From NCBI GenBank assembly GCA_030248225.1, contig JASANE010029929.1, forward strand, positions 1 through 64,000: a stretch of DNA of 64,000 bases, read 5' to 3'. Of this stretch, positions 45,140 through 57,234 are shown one piece after another (position 1 is the stretch's first letter; every line of letters begins with the position of its first letter). The position numbers were made by a program, and so were the translations under genes. Source of the DNA: Trileptium ribeirensis (taxonomy: Eukaryota; Nematoda; Enoplea; Enoplida; Thoracostomopsidae). The notes beneath the pieces were generated by a model, which had not been told where the DNA came from, made no database searches, and was given only the letters and a program-made list of their open reading frames with translations.

Positions 45140-47030
45140 TGTATCCCAATCTTGATCTGTTATCTTTTCCTGACCAGACATAAATTTCTAAGGTTTGATA
45201 TTCCACTGAACAGTTTACCCAATTCAGAAACGTACGTGTACTAAAAATTTTATCACTCTGAATACTCCTAGATACATTCGATGGTTTCAGTAAATTTGCA
45301 GGTTTCCTTTATGTAAAAGTCAGCTTAGCTTGTTAATAGGAACACTTATCTTATTACTATATTCAGAGAATTATTGCTAGTCTAAATGATAGTTATTTTA
45401 TCTATAGGTCTTATAAATTTACGGAACAGGATCAGCATAAATTGAATCTAAACTTGAGGGAACTTAAGCGTAAAATTTATAAAACGGTACTTTGTAAGGC
45501 TTTTTTGAATAGAAGAACAGATCAAAACTAACATTTCAATTTTCAAAACAAAGCTACAAAACGGTTCAATTTCTCCTAATCCAGTAACTAGGACCTAAAT
45601 AAATTTTCAAGCAGTCATTGACAGGTTGACCTAGAGAATTTTTGTGCTCAACATTTTCAAGGGACATTATTAGGATTTACTTTATTTTCACCAGAGCTCA
45701 TGTACAAACAACAGATGGAATACTTCGGGCTGAATTACTTGCGCACTTGTTATAACATTTGATTCGCTGTTCAAATAGATCAACTTTAAAACTTTACCTA
45801 ATCTATTCAGGCACGCCTTGATAATTACGTGAACTTTGAGAAGAAAATAAGAAATTCAGACTAGAGTTTCATAGGACATTTAAATTGACGAATTTTAATG
45901 AATATTTATTGAAACTAGAATGCCTAGCAATCTTTATAGAAACTTAATTCTCAAATCTAGGCATTCAAGAGAATTTCTAGACATTTTTCTTATTGCCTTC
46001 ATGAAATTGTTCTGTTCTGTATGAGCTATATAAACATTATACATATTGGGTATGATTTGGTGTGATTCTAAAACCTCAGAATGACACGATAGCGAAGCTA
46101 CCAGAGGTCACATACAGGCATAGTATGTTTTAAAACCGAATCTTGCTGTGAAACTTACGTGGCTTGCTTTGACCAAAATGCATGATTGTTTATAATATAT
46201 GCATATACATTAACTGTTTATAATATATGTACACCCATTAGCTGTTTTTAAACTGTGCAATTAACTGTGTTTGCCAATGGTGGCCTTTCGGATGTCCGCG
46301 CATAATCATGGAACACAAGTCATAAAAAGTACCACAACAACAGGCGCGTTATAATAACTAAAATACCTAAGAAAGCCAGTCAGTCGATACTAAATTTTAT
46401 TTCCTATGTTTGCATCTAATTTTTGCTTTGATTTTCTAAGGTGGACCCAACGACTCTCATAGATGATGCAGTGTGCTAAAACTATATCCCATAGTGATTA
46501 CCAAAACATGGTAATGCCATGGCGATACAACAATGGTACCTCCAGTGAATGTTCTATTAAAAAAGGTGTGAAAATACATAAACTACTCTGTACAAGTTAA
46601 TAGGATACGGAAGTCTCCTCTGGGACAAATAATCTAACTAGTAAAATAATTCAAGAGGAAATTGTACAAAGTCCATAGCAAGGACCGAACGGGTTTGCAG
46701 TTCGCTACGAAATCTATACCACTGACGTCCGGAACACACGTACTGGCCTCATATCGATTCCCTGACTCGCAACAAAAAACCAACCATGAGGGCTGCCGGG
46801 TACAGACGAAACTGCATTCGTGCAACAAAACTACAACATGTATACATACTAATATACGAATAAGTATAATGTATAATACAACAAAATAAATAACTAAATC
46901 CATAGCGAGAAACATCCACGCATGTGCTTGTCGGACTAACCTGACCGATCTCGGCGAAATCTGATGCAGCCTGGCTGCAAAAATCCAATGTGTTAGGGTT
47001 CACTTCTCCTTTGCAGAATTCCTGAGACAC
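45140..47030. repeat. Composite repeat R1, copy B
   Basis: Bases 45,140-46,330 correspond to 22,180-23,830 with a single 168-type unit, and 46,640-47,000 corresponds to 49,150-49,490. Copies B and C are thus direct repeats about 2.5-2.6 kb apart. The frames on both strands at 46,634-47,030 are broken in copy C, so I do not call a gene. Confidence 0.7.
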
Positions 47031-47714
47031 TCCCGGTCTCTAAATATTGTGATTGGCTACTTCTGCAGCCTCTTTCTGATACAATACTTGTTGAGGCAAT
47101 TACACTTAACTAGCTTATTGAACATTCTAGAATGTCCCATCAGTTCAACAAATATCACTGGGTCAGCTACTACCATCTATAAGTAGACCAGAGTATGTCA
47201 GTAGCCTAGCAAACAATAAAACAAATTCCAATAATGGACACATTGCACAACAATCATCCACTCTGCCCGTCAATTATTTTAAACGTGGTTGTACATAAAA
47301 ATAAGTACACAACACTCCTGCATATATTCGCCGCACAAGTCACCAAAATGTTACTGATTTGCTGGGCTGTTTGTCACTACGCTTACCATCCAATTTCATA
47401 ATTTAGGAAACCCAATACCTGTCCTTCGTATATACTTGCGTTTTTTAATGTGTTTATAATCTTGCTAGCAAACATACTATAACACATTAGTCTGATAGCA
47501 CAACTTTTGCTGATAGGCACAACTACAGGTTTGCCTGGCTTATCAGCACTGGTAAACTTGTCTTAACCGTGATAAAAGAAATCACTTCTGGTCATTCGTC
47601 ACACTTTCTGGACAAGCAATCTTGTATCCACGACAGCACACGTATCTGGTGGCTCATTTCGGGTTCATATTTGTACGGCATCCTTGAAGAGAGTTGCCTA
47701 CGTAGGTCGACAAC
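47031..47714. other. Between R1 copies, no feature
   Basis: Single-copy AT-rich sequence. No open frame or repeat of note. Confidence 0.35.
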
Positions 47715-50273
47715 GTCCATGGATGTAATCTAATGAAAAGTTTGCCAATTCAAAAGTTTTACACTTAAAAATTTTTCACGCAAGATACTCCTACATACAT
47801 TCAAAAATCATGGTAAATTTGCAAAATACTTCACATAGAAATTGGCTTGCTGAGGGGAACGCCTATCCTATTAAAATTTTTGTAGAATTGTTGCTGTCGT
47901 AATTGGTAATTATTTTATCTACGGACCTTATAAGTTTCCGAAAAAATATCAGGAATTGAACCTAATATTCAAGGAACTTGGTCGTAAAATTTATGTAACG
48001 GCACTTCATTAGGCCATTTTATACAAAAGAACAGATTGGGTGTAACTGTCCAATTTTAGATACTAGGGCATGAAGCGGTTTAATTTCCTTTAACTGAATG
48101 ATTAAAGCCGGCCAATCAGTGCTATGTTGTTGAGCAAAAGAATTTTTCGTACTCTATATTTTCAGGAACATTCTTAGTGTTTACTTTATTTTCACTAGAC
48201 TTCTTGTATAATCGAGAAATCAAATATTCCAATGTGAATTATTACCGCACTTGTTATAACTTTTGGTTCACTTTTGAAATAGCTGAATCTTAAAATGTTA
48301 CCTAAACCATTCAGACACACTTTGAGAATTACATGAACTCTGAGAACAAATTGAGAAATTCGGACTAAATTTTCTAAGACCGTTCATATCGACGAATTTT
48401 GATTAACTTTTGTTGGAATATTTGCCTGGATTTCTTTATAGAAATTTGGGTCCCAAATCAAGGAACTCAACGGTATTCTCTTATTGCCTTCATAAAATAT
48501 TTTCCGTTATGTATGAGCTATATCACAATTATACATATTTGGTGTGATTTAGTGTGATGCTATAACCTTGGTATGACATGATAGCGGAGCTACCAGATGT
48601 AACATACATGAATACGATTTTAAAATCGTCTCTTCTCATGAAATCGCACGTGGCTTGCTTTGGTCAAAATGCATGATTATATATAATACATGTATATGCA
48701 TAGACCCGTGGTGTAATCACCCGTTATTGTAATTAGTGGCCTTTGGGGCGTCCGTGCACAATCATGACACAAACCATAAAACATTTACAGCAACGATTAA
48801 TATCAGGCATGTTAAAACAACTGCAATACCTAGATGAGCCAGAGCAACCTGCTACCTGACCAGGTCACTCTACCTTACCTAGAAGAGCCAGTCAAAATTG
48901 ATGTTAAATTTTGTTTTTAAAATACGCATCTAATTTTTTGGATATATCTTTCTAAGGTCGACCCGGCGATTCTCATACAAGATTCGGTACTCTAGCTGTT
49001 ATATATTCCATAGTTATTACTGAAATGCGGTACTGCTACAGCGAGAATCGAGACGATAACCATGGCATATTGTATTAAGGGGCCTGTGAAAATACATAAA
49101 CTATTCCGGCGAAATTAATGGGATACGGTGCTCCCCTCCACAACGCCTATTCTGACTAGAATACTAACTTAAGGAGAAGCTGTACAAAGACCATATCTAA
49201 GACCGCGTGGGTTCGGTGTACCGTACAAAGTTTATACCACTGTAGTCCGAAACAGGCATACAGGTCCCTACGGCATGCCTGACTCGTAGCACTATGCATC
49301 CATGAGCGCCGCCGGGTATTGACAAAGCTTCACCTGACCAAATCTGCATAGTTGTATAAAGTATATATATACCAATATAAATGTATAAAAAGAAAACCAT
49401 ACTGCGCCCGCTCAAACCAAAACTGACTCGGTCGCCACAAGTCTCAGCATAACTCTCTGTGAAAAGTTTCCGCAGACCGACTCGACACCTGAGCCCGCAG
49501 TCCTCTTTTATATTTTATATTTAATGGACGTTCTATCCTGATTTGCTAATCCTTACAGGCTGAATTTCCTGACGCAATAGTGTTTCCGTCCAATTGTCCA
49601 AGCACAGATTGTTTCCCAGAAATTTCTATTTCGCGGCCCCAATACGGAGCGCGTGCCCTATTATTCATGTTTTTAACAGAGCAATTCCAAGAATTCAGCC
49701 GCAAAGTATTCATATTCATATATACATATGTAATAATAGTAAGCAAGATTTTATATACAAGAAAAAATACGCAAAATCGAAAGTCCTTACGGGCTGTCAA
49801 AATAGTTCTATGATAATGACCACAAATACGAGGGTACTATTTTCGCAAAATATATACATACATATACAAATATATCCTTACATGTTTATATTCAAACATT
49901 TATTAAACGATGCAAATAATAAAAAACTGTCAGTTAACAATGTACTTTATACTAGTCGGTTCGACGCCTAGTCACTTGGAAATTGTATAAGACTGTGTCG
50001 TTTCAGCTGCAGTACTGCTGACAATAAATAAAAACAGTTTAAATAAAATACAACCGTTAGCTGTGCAAGCGATATTCGATTTGTTTATAAAATCAACAAC
50101 AGGTATTTCCAGTGCAATACCGTAATAGCTGTGCTAAATGTATACGTTTGAAGAAAACAAAGACCCTACGGGGAAAATATATAATACATGTATATACATA
50201 TATTACTTGTATAAATTTCTTTCTATTCTAGCTGTAATTATTGTATAATATTATGTTTCAGGTACGGCCATTA

Positions 50274-50709
50274 TGCGGCGTTTACATTATAAAGGACCCT
50301 CCATGTGAAAGTTTTGTCCCCCATAATCTAGACTACACCATTCAGTGGTATATTGTGTCCGCTTATTGTATATAATACGACAGATGGTGTATGAGACACG
50401 ACTAATTTAAATATAGTGTCTAAATATGCCTGTTGTTTTTACTGATGGTGATAAAGACAGTATACACAAACACATTATAAAAGCGTGTAAATAACAGCAT
50501 GGTGTAGATGACACCATATAACATTTTGAAAAATTTTATAGTGTAGTATAAACCATAAGATTACCGACACTACAGTACCTATGTATACTACCTTAAAATA
50601 CCATCGCAAATACTATGGTGTCCAAGACGCCATATAATGGATGGCGGTAGAGACAGCCAGGGTAGTCAAAACTTTCACATGGGACATCCTTTATAACGTA
50701 AACGCCGCA
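50274..50709. mobile_element. Harbinger-like MITE, copy 2 (TTA target duplication, empty site in R1 copy A)
   Basis: A 436-bp element with the same ends as 39,067-39,491 (TGCGGCGTTTACATTATAAA) and the same internal GGTGT/ACACC palindromes. The flanks are TTA on both sides. R1 copy A has the uninterrupted site at about 24,440-24,470 (TTCAGGTACC, then CTCCTTAGTAGTAGAC), which confirms both ends and the 3-bp duplication. Confidence 0.9.
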
Positions 50710-50971
50710 TTACGTAGTAAAATGTTGTTCCCTTCCGGTTGAGCTTCACTTGACCGTGCCTTCCCTTATAAGATAATCCATGGGGTCCACGTCGAATATT
50801 TCTGAGATGAATGCCATGTGTCTTATACCTGATATATTCATTCAAGGCCTTCCCCTTCTCACTGAAATGTTCTTTTGGAGCACAAGACAGTGCTCGTGTA
50901 GTAGTATTGATGAATATTGCTGAAGTTTGCCAATATCGGCTTGTTCCTTGCCTGAAAACTTCAGCGATCAA
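50703..50971 (-). pseudogene. Remnant reading frame shared between R1 copies
   Basis: A minus-strand frame of 98 codons overlaps the MITE end by 7 bases. Its 3' half reads IHLRNIRRGPHGLSYKGRHG then QVKLNRKG and YY. At 24,470-24,580 copy A has CRRKIRHGPTSINYLLRGWQ then GQVEVNWKENPVYY in one frame, related with a two-residue gap. Keeping frame across diverged copies suggests that R1 once coded for a protein here. The family is not recognised and both copies appear to be fragments. Confidence 0.3.
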
Positions 50972-51850
50972 TAACTGTGCTTTTTTTGTTAGAGAAAGAA
51001 TGCAGCACTACAACGTATCTAACAGAAACAACGAGACAAGGACTTGGAACTCCATACATGTATATGCTGGAACATAGCGGGCCGGCTATCAACTGTATGT
51101 AAACTAGACAGGGACTATATCTCTGCGCAAGATAAGTGTGTAGTATAATTCAGGATCAAGGCTTATACAAAAATTTTCGTAAAAAACGTTGTTCCAACAC
51201 CTGTAAACATGCAGTGCCCACAAGTACCCAATATTGAAATTTCAGGTACCACGAGTACACGAGTGCAGTCGAGATATCGGGATCAGACGCGTGAACTATG
51301 GTTCAACTAATATACAGGTCATAAAAGTAAGAAGTCATCTCTAATTTTCCTCAACTCATTTAGTTGACTGGCTTCATTATGCACTGACAATACAACACAT
51401 ATTAACAATACAATACTGTATAATATACTAATCAGTTGTTTTGCAACATAATGTGCGGCTTTCATAGATTTCAGGTACCAGTTACTTTTTGGGATAGTTT
51501 CCTAGTTCATATCCTAATTTCTTGTAAAATGTCGTGATCCGACGCAGGTGTCTTAGTTGCATCGTTGAACGCCCTTAGTCTGGCATGCTTTAGATTTCCG
51601 TGGAATCCCCAACTGTTTTGCATAAAATTGTAATGCTATCGCCATTTGGCCAAATTTCACCTTGACACATTTATGCAAGACTACAGATTTTCGTAGCACC
51701 CCGTCTTTTGTCTGGATTTCTAACGATTTTACCATGTTTTTATGAAATTCGTGTGTTTTGTATTGCGTAGTGCATTGTTTGCAATACTCAAATGTGAAAC
51801 GCTTTTGTTGCTATTAAATGCCAGATGTAAAGTGCATTCGGATCCCTTAT

Positions 51851-52499
51851 ATTTTGACGATTGAACAAATGGATAGAGCTAATATGGAACCCGGCAGTTG
51901 GATTCGATATTCAATGGATGAACAAATAGACGTAAAATTTACACTTCAATCTTTGTCTAAATCCACCACGAAACCACCTTAAATAGAGCGCAGACATGGT
52001 TTATTTATTCGGCGTATTGGACCATTTATTTATGAACTTATCAATAATGCCTTATCAACACGAACTGATATTGGTACGAGCGGTCGGTATTTATCGTGGA
52101 TACAAGTTCAGCAACCATTATATAGGAGCAAAGATTATGAAACATTTAGCGTCGTACGATTTTACATAAAGTAATTCGTCAGTGATATATTAGTATCAAC
52201 ATTTGTGAAGCATGGAACTACAATACGGGTGTAATGTTTATCTTCAAAAAATAGCGTATTGGCAGGAGAAAATGGTGGAATTTTATCGTCAGTGTAAAGC
52301 AAGTGGTATCAAATATCAATTGGTTCATTAATATGACACTCAACAGGGGTAATCGATGAAGATATTGTATGTTTATGTTATTTGTAAATAAATATTTTGT
52401 ATATATTTTCCTAAATAAAAAAGAAAAAACGTCGCGGCAGCCTATATCTCTCTTATGAGGCTCTATGTACGGTCGAATTTGGTAACAAACAAAAAATAC
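51851..52499. other. Intergenic, no feature
   Basis: AT-rich sequence after R1 copy C. Nothing recognised. Confidence 0.35.
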
Positions 52500-52745
52500 A
52501 CCACAATGATGTTCATATATCTATGCCACATTTGCTGTAAATTACATTTATGTGCGTATAATATTGCGTATATGAGTATGTACATATGTATGAATTAGTA
52601 TTTATATTATAGATAATTGCTTATAATCCATACATATGCATGCTACACATATATGTCTATACAAGTACGCATACACATAGAGCAGCGCCCATCTCCAAGA
52701 CACCATCAGCCAACCGCCGGGCCCGCTGTCGGGGAGGGGGGGTAG
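52500..52745. repeat. Member of an inverted repeat pair with 42,295-42,545
   Basis: AT-rich part (TATGGATTATA and ATATGTGTAGCAT in reverse complement), then a G/C-rich end (CGCCGGGCCCGCTGTCGGGG). See the partner entry; the two are in opposite orientation about 10 kb apart. Confidence 0.65.
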
Positions 52746-53050
52746 CAAACCCGCAATTTTTCATCTACTGATTTCTAACAACATTCAAACTACGGGATAG
52801 CCCATATCCAATATTTTGAACCAACATTCGTTTGCTACAATGCCCTTTAATAGTTGGCTCTAATTGGCAAAATTTTGTTGTGAGAGGCGTGTACTGTTGA
52901 TTTCTTACCGAGATTTTAGATATGACTACGAAATAAGGGCAAAAGTATATTTTGGACCAGAATTAACTAATCTTCTGGCTTCATTTTGGCGACTAATGTA
53001 TATATAAAAGCAATGCCGAAATTCCAGCGGCCTCAGCGCAGCATCTAGTT

Positions 53051-53853
53051 TTACGAATTGTGCAATTCCGTGACGGTAAAACGTCCAGATGCGTAAGAGA
53101 TTTCCTGGTTTTCAACATGCGACTGCAACTTAAGTTTAATTTAAAAAATTTGTGTATTTTTATTTTAGCAGTTTTCATGCAAAAACTATATTCTTTCTAA
53201 GATTTATCACGGCTTCATATAGTGAAATAAACTCTAAAAACTTAAAATTGTAAATTGACGAAATAAAATAATATTATTGTTGTGATATCGGCCATTTTGT
53301 GCTTGTCCCATGGGCGGCGCGTCCGGGGGAGGCGATGAGGGGATTGCATCCTCTCCCACGCAGAAATCATGATCCGGGAATAAGAACTAAAGAAAATTAT
53401 GCTCACACTTAGCCCCCACTATTTTGAGGGATCGCCGCAGCACATGGCTTCTCCCGCTTTTTGATTCATGCGCATAGAACAATGTACAGACGTACATATC
53501 CTTTGAAATCCAATGCTTCCAACAGCTCTTTAAACGATTTCATTTCGGGTTTTTCAAAAAAATCCGGCATTCCATCAGAATTCCGATCGAGACCGCCCCA
53601 GTCTTTAACACAAATTGTGTCTTTGAAAACGTATTTTCCCGGCTCTTCTGGACATCGCAAGGGCGCTGTGAAGTTGACCATTTCGCCATCAATTTCCATG
53701 CGCTCTATGTTTGAGCAGACGTCACAAAAAATGCTGCAAACTATTAATAGTGTATATCAAGCCATTAAGATATAAATACAGCTTACATGAAAGGAAAGCG
53801 TTTCTTTGTAAAGCTATTGTTGTTTTATAATTGAGCGCTAGTATTGGGGTCAT
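53051..53853 (-). CDS. Small three-exon gene model, calcium-loop protein (about 127 residues)
   Basis: Minus strand. Exon 1 is 53,853-53,787 (ATG, MTPILALNYKTTIALQRNAF LS), with donor GTAAGC and a 46-bp intron. Exon 2 is 53,740-53,496, beginning CSIFCDVCSNIERMEIDGEM and later KDTICVKDWGGLDRNSDGMP; its loop D-R-N-S-D-G-M-P-D fits D-x-[DN]-x-D-G-x-x-D. It ends FKGY before donor gtacgt. Exon 3 is 53,122-53,051 after acceptor TTGCAG (SHVENQEISYASGRFTVTEL HNS, stop). All phases agree (1, then 0). Exon 2 is homologous to the plus-strand exon at 30,984-31,110 and shares its 3' splice boundary. Six cysteines and a hydrophobic N-terminal stretch suggest a secreted protein, but no clean signal peptide is seen. 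Exons 1 and 3 are inferred; exon 2 is the secure part. Confidence 0.5.
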
Positions 53854-54300
53854 ATTTAATTCGGAGCTTGTGCCATAAACTTGTGTACACAGTACGTTTT
53901 ATTAGATATTATTACCTCTGGCGCCCTCAGATCCAAAATCGTTCTGGGTTTCCTGGTGTACAAAACATGGGGCTGTGGATTTGGTGGTCAAGAACATGGC
54001 GGGGCAGAACCGGTTGCCCCAAGACCATATGCTGGTAAAGCTGAAAACGACGGCTATATACTGCGGCCATTAACAAAGGAATTCTGTAGATGTGTCGCGC
54101 TGTTCGGTACAGTCAAAAATCGTCGGCTCTTGGCAGTGACATCATAAGAGGGGTGGGATGTATTTGCATAATATAATAAACCATAAATTAATAAACCGAG
54201 AAAACAGTTTAAAGCCGCAACTCTGAAGGTTATTGAAATAAGACTCAAACTCAGAGACGCTTGGAGTGGGGGCGCTGGGCAGAAGCAGAAGAAACAAAAG
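53854..54300. other. Upstream of the 53-kb gene; overlapping unclear frames
   Basis: A plus-strand frame at 53,881-54,147 reads WGCGFGGQEHGGAEPVAPRP later on, and a minus-strand frame overlaps it. Neither has recognisable domains, so I leave both uncalled. This stretch would contain the promoter of the minus-strand gene; no clear TATA box or initiator can be pinned. Confidence 0.25.
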
Positions 54301-54309
54301 CAGATTTGC

Positions 54310-54740
54310 CAGTTTTACTTAAATTTTCCCTTATTTTTATTAATTTACCTAAAATTTCCCTCATTTTTGCAAAATTTAACCAAATATTCCCTCATTTTTG
54401 TCAATTTACCCTAATTTTCCCTTATTTTTGTCAATCTACCGAAACTTTCCCTTTTTTATCAATTTAACAAAATTTTCCCTTATTTTTATCAATTTACCCA
54501 AATTTTCCCTTATTTTTGTCTATTTACCCAAACTTTCCCTTATTTTTGTCCATTTACCCAAATTTTCCCTTATTTTTGTCAATTTCCCAAAGTTTGCCTT
54601 ATTTTTGTCAATTTACCGAAATCTTCCCTTATTATTATCAATTTACCCAAATTTTCCCTTATTTTTGTCAATTTACTCAAATTTTCCCTTATTTTTGTCA
54701 ATTTACCCAAATTTTCCCTTATTTTTGTCAATTACACAAA
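54310..54740. repeat. 30-bp pyrimidine-rich minisatellite, about 14 units
   Basis: The unit is AAATTTTCCC-TTATTTTTGT-CAATTTACCC, with some units shortened by one or two bases in the first half. The strand bias is strong (T and C on plus). Because 30 is ten codons, frames of up to 136 codons with a repeating NFPLFLSIYP pattern arise; the pattern shifts phase at the short units, so they are not genes. Single loose units of the same kind occur near 32.7 and 36.25 kb. Confidence 0.9.
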
Positions 54741-54952
54741 ATCGTCCGCGCGTGAGTCTTAGATGTGGCTTGTCTTTTACTGCCACCGCCAAAAGTGTTC
54801 TGCCTTAGCTTGCTCATCAAGGTGTGCTTTATATAGGCTTGTCCCCCCCGTACACCAAAAATGCCACAGCAGCATATACTTTTCACAATATACAAATTAG
54901 CATAAACACACCACAATTCACCTATAAATAATCCAATCACTTAAAACATTGT

Positions 54953-55150
54953 ATGTTTAACTCAGCCACATTTTGGAACTTGTCTACGGAACACTTATAT
55001 GGTAATCCATTAAGCGAAAAGCAAGCAACATTATTATTGGTCAGCAGTGTTGGATGGTGGGGCCCGCTTGCTTCTCTTCCCCAACACATTTGGAATGATA
55101 GGGCACACCTGTACCACAAACCAATCGCAAAGTTTGGATTTGGGTCATAA
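54953..55150 (+). CDS. Open frame of 65 codons, unknown, weak
   Basis: Frame from ATG (MFNSATFWNLSTEHLYGNPL, then SEKQATLLLVSSVGWWGPLA) to a stop at 55,150. The composition is protein-like (tryptophans, balanced charge), but an antisense frame is equally long and no splice signal, domain or homologous copy in the window supports it. It could be a fragment of a transposon gene. Confidence 0.2.
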   Translation: MFNSATFWNLSTEHLYGNPLSEKQATLLLVSSVGWWGPLASLPQHIWNDRAHLYHKPIAKFGFGS

Positions 55151-55189
55151 GATTACAAAATGTACCAACTCCAGTGGTTATCGGTACCC

Positions 55190-55290
55190 GGAGCTTAAGC
55201 TAGGTATTGATTTCATATTATGTTAGGCTTAGACTACGCCTAAGTCGGGGTGGGCTAACCACCGTGTACAGAACGTTATAGCTATAAGCT
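55190..55290. mobile_element. MITE-1 fragment
   Basis: GTTAGGCTTAGACTACGCCTAAGTCGGGGTGGG followed by GAACGTTATAGC matches the interior of MITE-1. The terminal repeats are not intact. Confidence 0.4.
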
Positions 55291-55299
55291 ATTCGAAAG

Positions 55300-56435
55300 T
55301 TTCACCTAATGTGGGCCTATGGTACACTAAATTGTAGAAAATACACAAATTTTGTACCAAAAAACAGTTATATAGAAAAGAAGAATAACCTATTATACTA
55401 TTTTGTTGCAAAGATACAGTCTTCCTGTTGTGATTTTTCCAACTTTCGGCTGCGTCCAAGCTAAAGATATGACTGTGATTGATGATCCAGATCAATTTTC
55501 AGGACTTGTTACAGAACCCCATAACTATAAGCTTTTCTTTTTTCTACTTACTGTTGACCCTTTAGCGCACTAAATTCTATAGATTACACAAACCATGTGT
55601 CAAACCCAAAACCATGAATAAAAAAGGGTAACCTATTGTACCATTTTTAGCAAATATATAGTCTCCTAGTGGTGCCATTTACTAGTTTTAGCTATGTCCA
55701 AGCTGAACCTATTACGTTGACAATGCAACTGAATTTATAGCTTTCGTGTATCTGTTATATTCCTTGTGGCGATCAATACATGGTTTTTAATTACCTAGCT
55801 AGGTTTCAGGTTTTACAGTTAATCTTTGTAGCCTATTTGTTTTTAGGTAATAATTCCCAATTTTTACAGTATATATTTCTGAATTCGCAGACTAATACTG
55901 AGGCGCTTAGTAATAACGATGTTCAAATCAGCTTACACATTAGTCATTTTGGATTTCTGTGAATAATTTTTACACGAGCCATGCTTTAATCACATTTCGG
56001 CAAAATCATTTTGTCAACTAATTGAAAATATTGTAATTTTATCGTATTGCACTTTGAGCCCGTATATAATTCGTGGACGTATTGTTAGGTGTAAACATTG
56101 ATTTTATATATATGTATTTCTTTCGTATAGTTGTAAGAAAAAAGAAGTCATGTGAGCGATACGGTTGTATTTAAATATGGGACTTTTTGCCCGTACAACG
56201 CTGTAAAGCAGTCATTTTATTTAAAAATATATTATCACGATAGAAAACGTTCAAGTTTATTTAAAATTTGTTATAATGAAAATTTAAAATTTTAAATTCA
56301 CATAAATTAAAACTAGTAAACGTAATAAATTACAAAAAGTGAGCGGAGCAACAGGCAACGTATTTGGTATCTGATTTGTGTATACCTGTATTTCAAATAA
56401 ATATTTAATCAATATATAATAAGCATCACGTTTTA
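55300..56435. other. Intergenic, no feature
   Basis: Very AT-rich single-copy sequence with weak internal similarity between about 55,330-55,480 and 55,570-55,700 (acctattata/acctattgta, agtcttcctg/agtctcctag), perhaps an old tandem duplication. No gene. Confidence 0.35.
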
Positions 56436-56439
56436 GGCA

Positions 56440-57160
56440 ATTGATGTCACATCCACCATACAAAAAGCTCGCTAGCTAAAAAATTAGCTAATTAGTAACA
56501 TCAGCCTATTTGCTAATTAACTAACTATTTAGCTCTCATGATAAAATTGCACAGCTTTAAAAGCCACATATTCACGAGCTGTGATATCGAAAACCCCCGA
56601 GCGCAACAAATTAGTAATTTTGAAGTGATTTTAAAATTTGCATCAAATTATCTAATTAGCTAATTAAGTAATCAACTAGTTAGTATATATGTACAGCCAC
56701 GTTTTAGGGCTTCATAAATATTATATTCGTGATCAGCGGCATAGAAAACTACCTTGTGCAATTTATTTTTCATTTCTGAGCAGTTTGAAAATTTCCAGAA
56801 AAATTAACTAATTAATAATTAAATAGTAATTAGCTAATTAACATACAAATTAGCATGTTTTAACTTCCTAGAATAGTAATAAAAACCAAATTCACATATT
56901 CACAGTCACCACAGCGAGATGTACCATGTGCTCCAAAATAATATCTTTACACTGAGTATTCATTGAAAAATAAGGAATTTTGTTTGAAAATGCTATAAAA
57001 TAGGCTAGCACGCTTAACTTATTAGGTAATTACTAATTAACTAAAGCAAATTGACAAAATTTATGTGTTGCACCTCACCAATATTGGCCTCTCAAACAAA
57101 ATTTATTTTAATCGGCCCAGTAGTTATTGAGGAGTTCAACGGACGGACGGACAGATGATG
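56440..57160. repeat. Degenerate AT-rich tandem repeat with AATTAGCTAATTA palindromes
   Basis: About three to four units of roughly 180-190 bp. Each contains a block like ATTCAC-GAG/CAGTCACCACAGCGAG, an aaaatt-rich part and clusters of the palindrome AATTAGCTAATTA or its variants. The run ends in a conserved-looking ATCGGCCCAGTAGTTATTGA and GGACGGACGGACAG tail, a kind of ending also seen near 2,380 and 20,550. Confidence 0.6.
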
Positions 57161-57234
57161 CCGAATTTTGCTCCTCTGGGGAAAATAAAGACACTTCGTT
57201 TCGCTCCGCTCAATGAACATACACGATAGGTGTC

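Larger units (their letters stand above)
47715..51850. repeat. Composite repeat R1, copy C
   Basis: It holds the 5' part (47,715-48,780), the middle part shared with copy B (49,130-49,510), and the 3' part shared with copy A (50,220-51,790). A single diverged unit of the 108-bp minisatellite lies at about 51,495-51,605 (GATCCGACGCAGGTG, TAGTCTGGCATGCTTT), the unamplified form of the ten-unit array in copy A. A Harbinger-like MITE at 50,274-50,709 interrupts it. The stretch 49,510-50,220 contains overlapping frames on both strands with no recognised domain. Confidence 0.7.

Noticed and set aside
46634..47030. Overlapping 93-codon frames on the minus strand
   Set aside because: They lie in R1 and are broken in the sister copy at 49.1-49.5 kb.
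54398..54808. 136-codon frame with NFPLFLSIYP repeats as a membrane protein
   Set aside because: By-product of a 30-bp pyrimidine-rich minisatellite; short units shift the frame.
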